In this document: positions 6,109-6,550 of the stretch, one piece after another | Numbering within the stretch: position 1 is the stretch's first letter | Layout: every line of letters begins with the position of its first letter | Assembly: GCA_016198805.1 (NCBI GenBank) | Contig: JACQHU010000189.1 | Span: 1-6,550 of the forward strand | DNA length: 6,550 nt | Direction: 5' to 3' | Source of the DNA: Armatimonadota bacterium | GTDB taxonomy: Bacteria > Sysuimicrobiota > Sysuimicrobiia > Sysuimicrobiales > Humicultoraceae | The notes under the pieces: generated by a model | What the model was told of the DNA's origin: nothing | Seen by the model: the letters and a program-made list of their open reading frames with translations, nothing else | Database searches by the model: none | Program-made: the position numbers and the translations under genes

Positions 6109-6346
6109 AACGCCTCTCAGCTCCGGACTGGCGCACCAGTGAGTTGAATTCCGCGATGGCCTGCCGGTACCGGGCTACGCGGGCGTTGTAGGAGACGATC
6201 CGCTCGAGCACGACGGCTCTGCGGAGCGTGTAGTTCATGACGTCTAGTGCAGTGTCCCATAAATTCGCCCCCAGGGTGAGCCAATCATGAGATATCCTGG
6301 GATCCATGAGGAGACAGCGTGTAGGTGCGCCATACCTGCGGCTCAC
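6107..6346 (-). CDS. Short hypothetical reading frame, unrecognised
   Basis: An open frame of up to 79 codons that I do not recognise. The C-terminal 45 residues look protein-like and helical, with VLERIVSYNARVARYRQAIA and AEFNSLVRQSG, but no catalytic motif, signal peptide or membrane helix is evident. The GTG at 6346 has no Shine-Dalgarno sequence. An internal ATG at 6238 (NYTLRRAV, 43 residues) lies about 11 nt after the expected start of a candidate promoter but also lacks a ribosome binding site. The frame ends immediately before the tandem repeats, upstream of the nitrilase gene on the same strand. It could be a small leader gene, the tail of a decayed gene whose earlier part is the coding-like frame at 6285-6543, or chance. 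Confidence 0.3.
   Translation of the reverse strand: MSRRYGAPTRCLLMDPRISHDWLTLGANLWDTALDVMNYTLRRAVVLERIVSYNARVARYRQAIAEFNSLVRQSGAERR
6256..6284 (-). promoter_or_regulatory. Candidate promoter upstream of the nitrilase/dCMP deaminase operon
   Basis: On the leftward strand TTGGCT (6279-6284) is followed after 17 nt by TATGGG (6256-6261). The site lies in an unusually AT-containing patch for this window. Transcription would start near 6249 and run through the short frame and the repeats into the nitrilase gene. No better promoter is apparent closer to 5962. Weak -10 match, found by eye. Confidence 0.3.
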
Positions 6347-6543
6347 GAGGAGGTCCGGACACCGTCACGATGCCGTAACCGAGCCAGGAGAGCCCCCGGC
6401 TGAACGAGATCAGGTGACTGAACTCGTTCCGGAACGAGTTGGGGGGGCAGCCTGCTGCGCGAGATCGAGAGAAATTTCCCGAAGGGGCTTGACAAGTCCA
6501 CAGACCGCATCGCGAGCCTGCCGAGGAGACATTCCTAGACGGT
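6285..6543 (-). pseudogene. Coding-like frame without a start, possible decayed gene
   Basis: A leftward frame is open from a stop near the right edge to a TGA at 6285-6287. Its second half reads like a natural protein, with NSFRNEFSHLISFSRGLSWL followed by GYGIVTVSGPPREPQVW, and G/C dominates its third codon positions. The upstream part (before about 6441) reads less convincingly. A run of seven G/C at 6441-6447 is a natural place for a frameshift. I see no ATG or Shine-Dalgarno sequence opening this frame and do not recognise a family. It could be the 3' part of a gene shifted at the homopolymer, or a chance open frame in GC-rich DNA. Confidence 0.25.
6421..6440. repeat. Perfect 20-bp palindrome
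   Basis: AACTCGTTCC followed directly by GGAACGAGTT is its exact reverse complement, with no spacer. As RNA it could only form an 8-bp stem with a 4-nt CCGG loop and lacks a T run, so a protein-binding operator is as likely as a terminator. It is followed by seven G residues at 6441-6447. It overlaps the coding-like leftward frame, where it would encode NSFRNEF. Confidence 0.75.
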
Positions 6544-6550
6544 CACCACG

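Noticed and set aside
6251..6290. Possible insertion-sequence terminal inverted repeat (AGTGTCCCATAAATTCG)
   Set aside because: No matching inverted copy, no target duplication and no transposase frame in the window.
6489..6494. Perfect TTGACA -35 box on the + strand
   Set aside because: No acceptable -10 element at 16-18 nt; the sequence there is GC-rich.
6422..6538. + strand fragment LLREIERNFPKGLDKSTDRI, protein-like in appearance
   Set aside because: Under 40 codons between stops, no start codon and no family recognised; it competes with the leftward coding-like frame, so I could not call it a gene.
6306..6550. + strand frame starting ATG at 6306 and open to the edge
   Set aside because: Arg-rich, no Shine-Dalgarno sequence and no recognisable motif; likely fortuitous.

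Overview
The window is a strongly GC-rich bacterial chromosomal segment with G/C-dominated third codon positions and six confidently recognised protein genes. Nothing in it looks like an active phage, plasmid or insertion sequence. A ComEB-type dCMP deaminase, an ECF-type vitamin transporter S component and a Pit/DUF47 phosphate pair together suggest a GC-rich Gram-positive-like or Chloroflexi-like bacterium. This is a weak inference; no rRNA or other taxonomic marker is present.

Left part (1-3048), phosphate genes. Two units diverge from about 1356-1414. Leftward lie a degraded DUF47/PhoU-like remnant (about 1027-1355), an intact two-domain PhoU (318-974) and, 17 nt further, the N-terminal part of an ECF transporter S component that runs off the left edge. 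Rightward lie an intact DUF47 protein (1415-2038) and a Pit-family phosphate permease (2050-3048), nearly overlapping and probably translationally coupled. Three PhoU-like regions therefore sit within 1.8 kb beside a low-affinity Pit transporter, with no pst genes in view.

Middle (3049-4653). An 11-bp perfect hairpin separates the convergent Pit gene and DEAD-box RNA helicase gene. The helicase core is complete, but its N terminus is ambiguous: the only strong Shine-Dalgarno sequence precedes an ATT codon. A plausible promoter lies far upstream, which would leave a leader containing a nearly perfect imperfect-stem hairpin. The rest of the gap up to 4653 holds nothing I recognise.

Right part (4654-6550). 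A nitrilase-superfamily amidohydrolase and the dCMP deaminase form a two-gene leftward operon. Upstream lie six imperfect 16-bp tandem repeats, a short unrecognised reading frame, a candidate promoter, and an unannotatable terminal stretch. That stretch holds a perfect 20-bp palindrome and a leftward coding-like frame, possibly a decayed gene.

The window is mostly housekeeping genes (phosphate homeostasis, RNA remodelling, pyrimidine and amide metabolism). I see no convincing new multi-gene system. The most unusual signals are the decayed DUF47 paralogue, the helicase leader and start, and the repeat/palindrome region at the right end.
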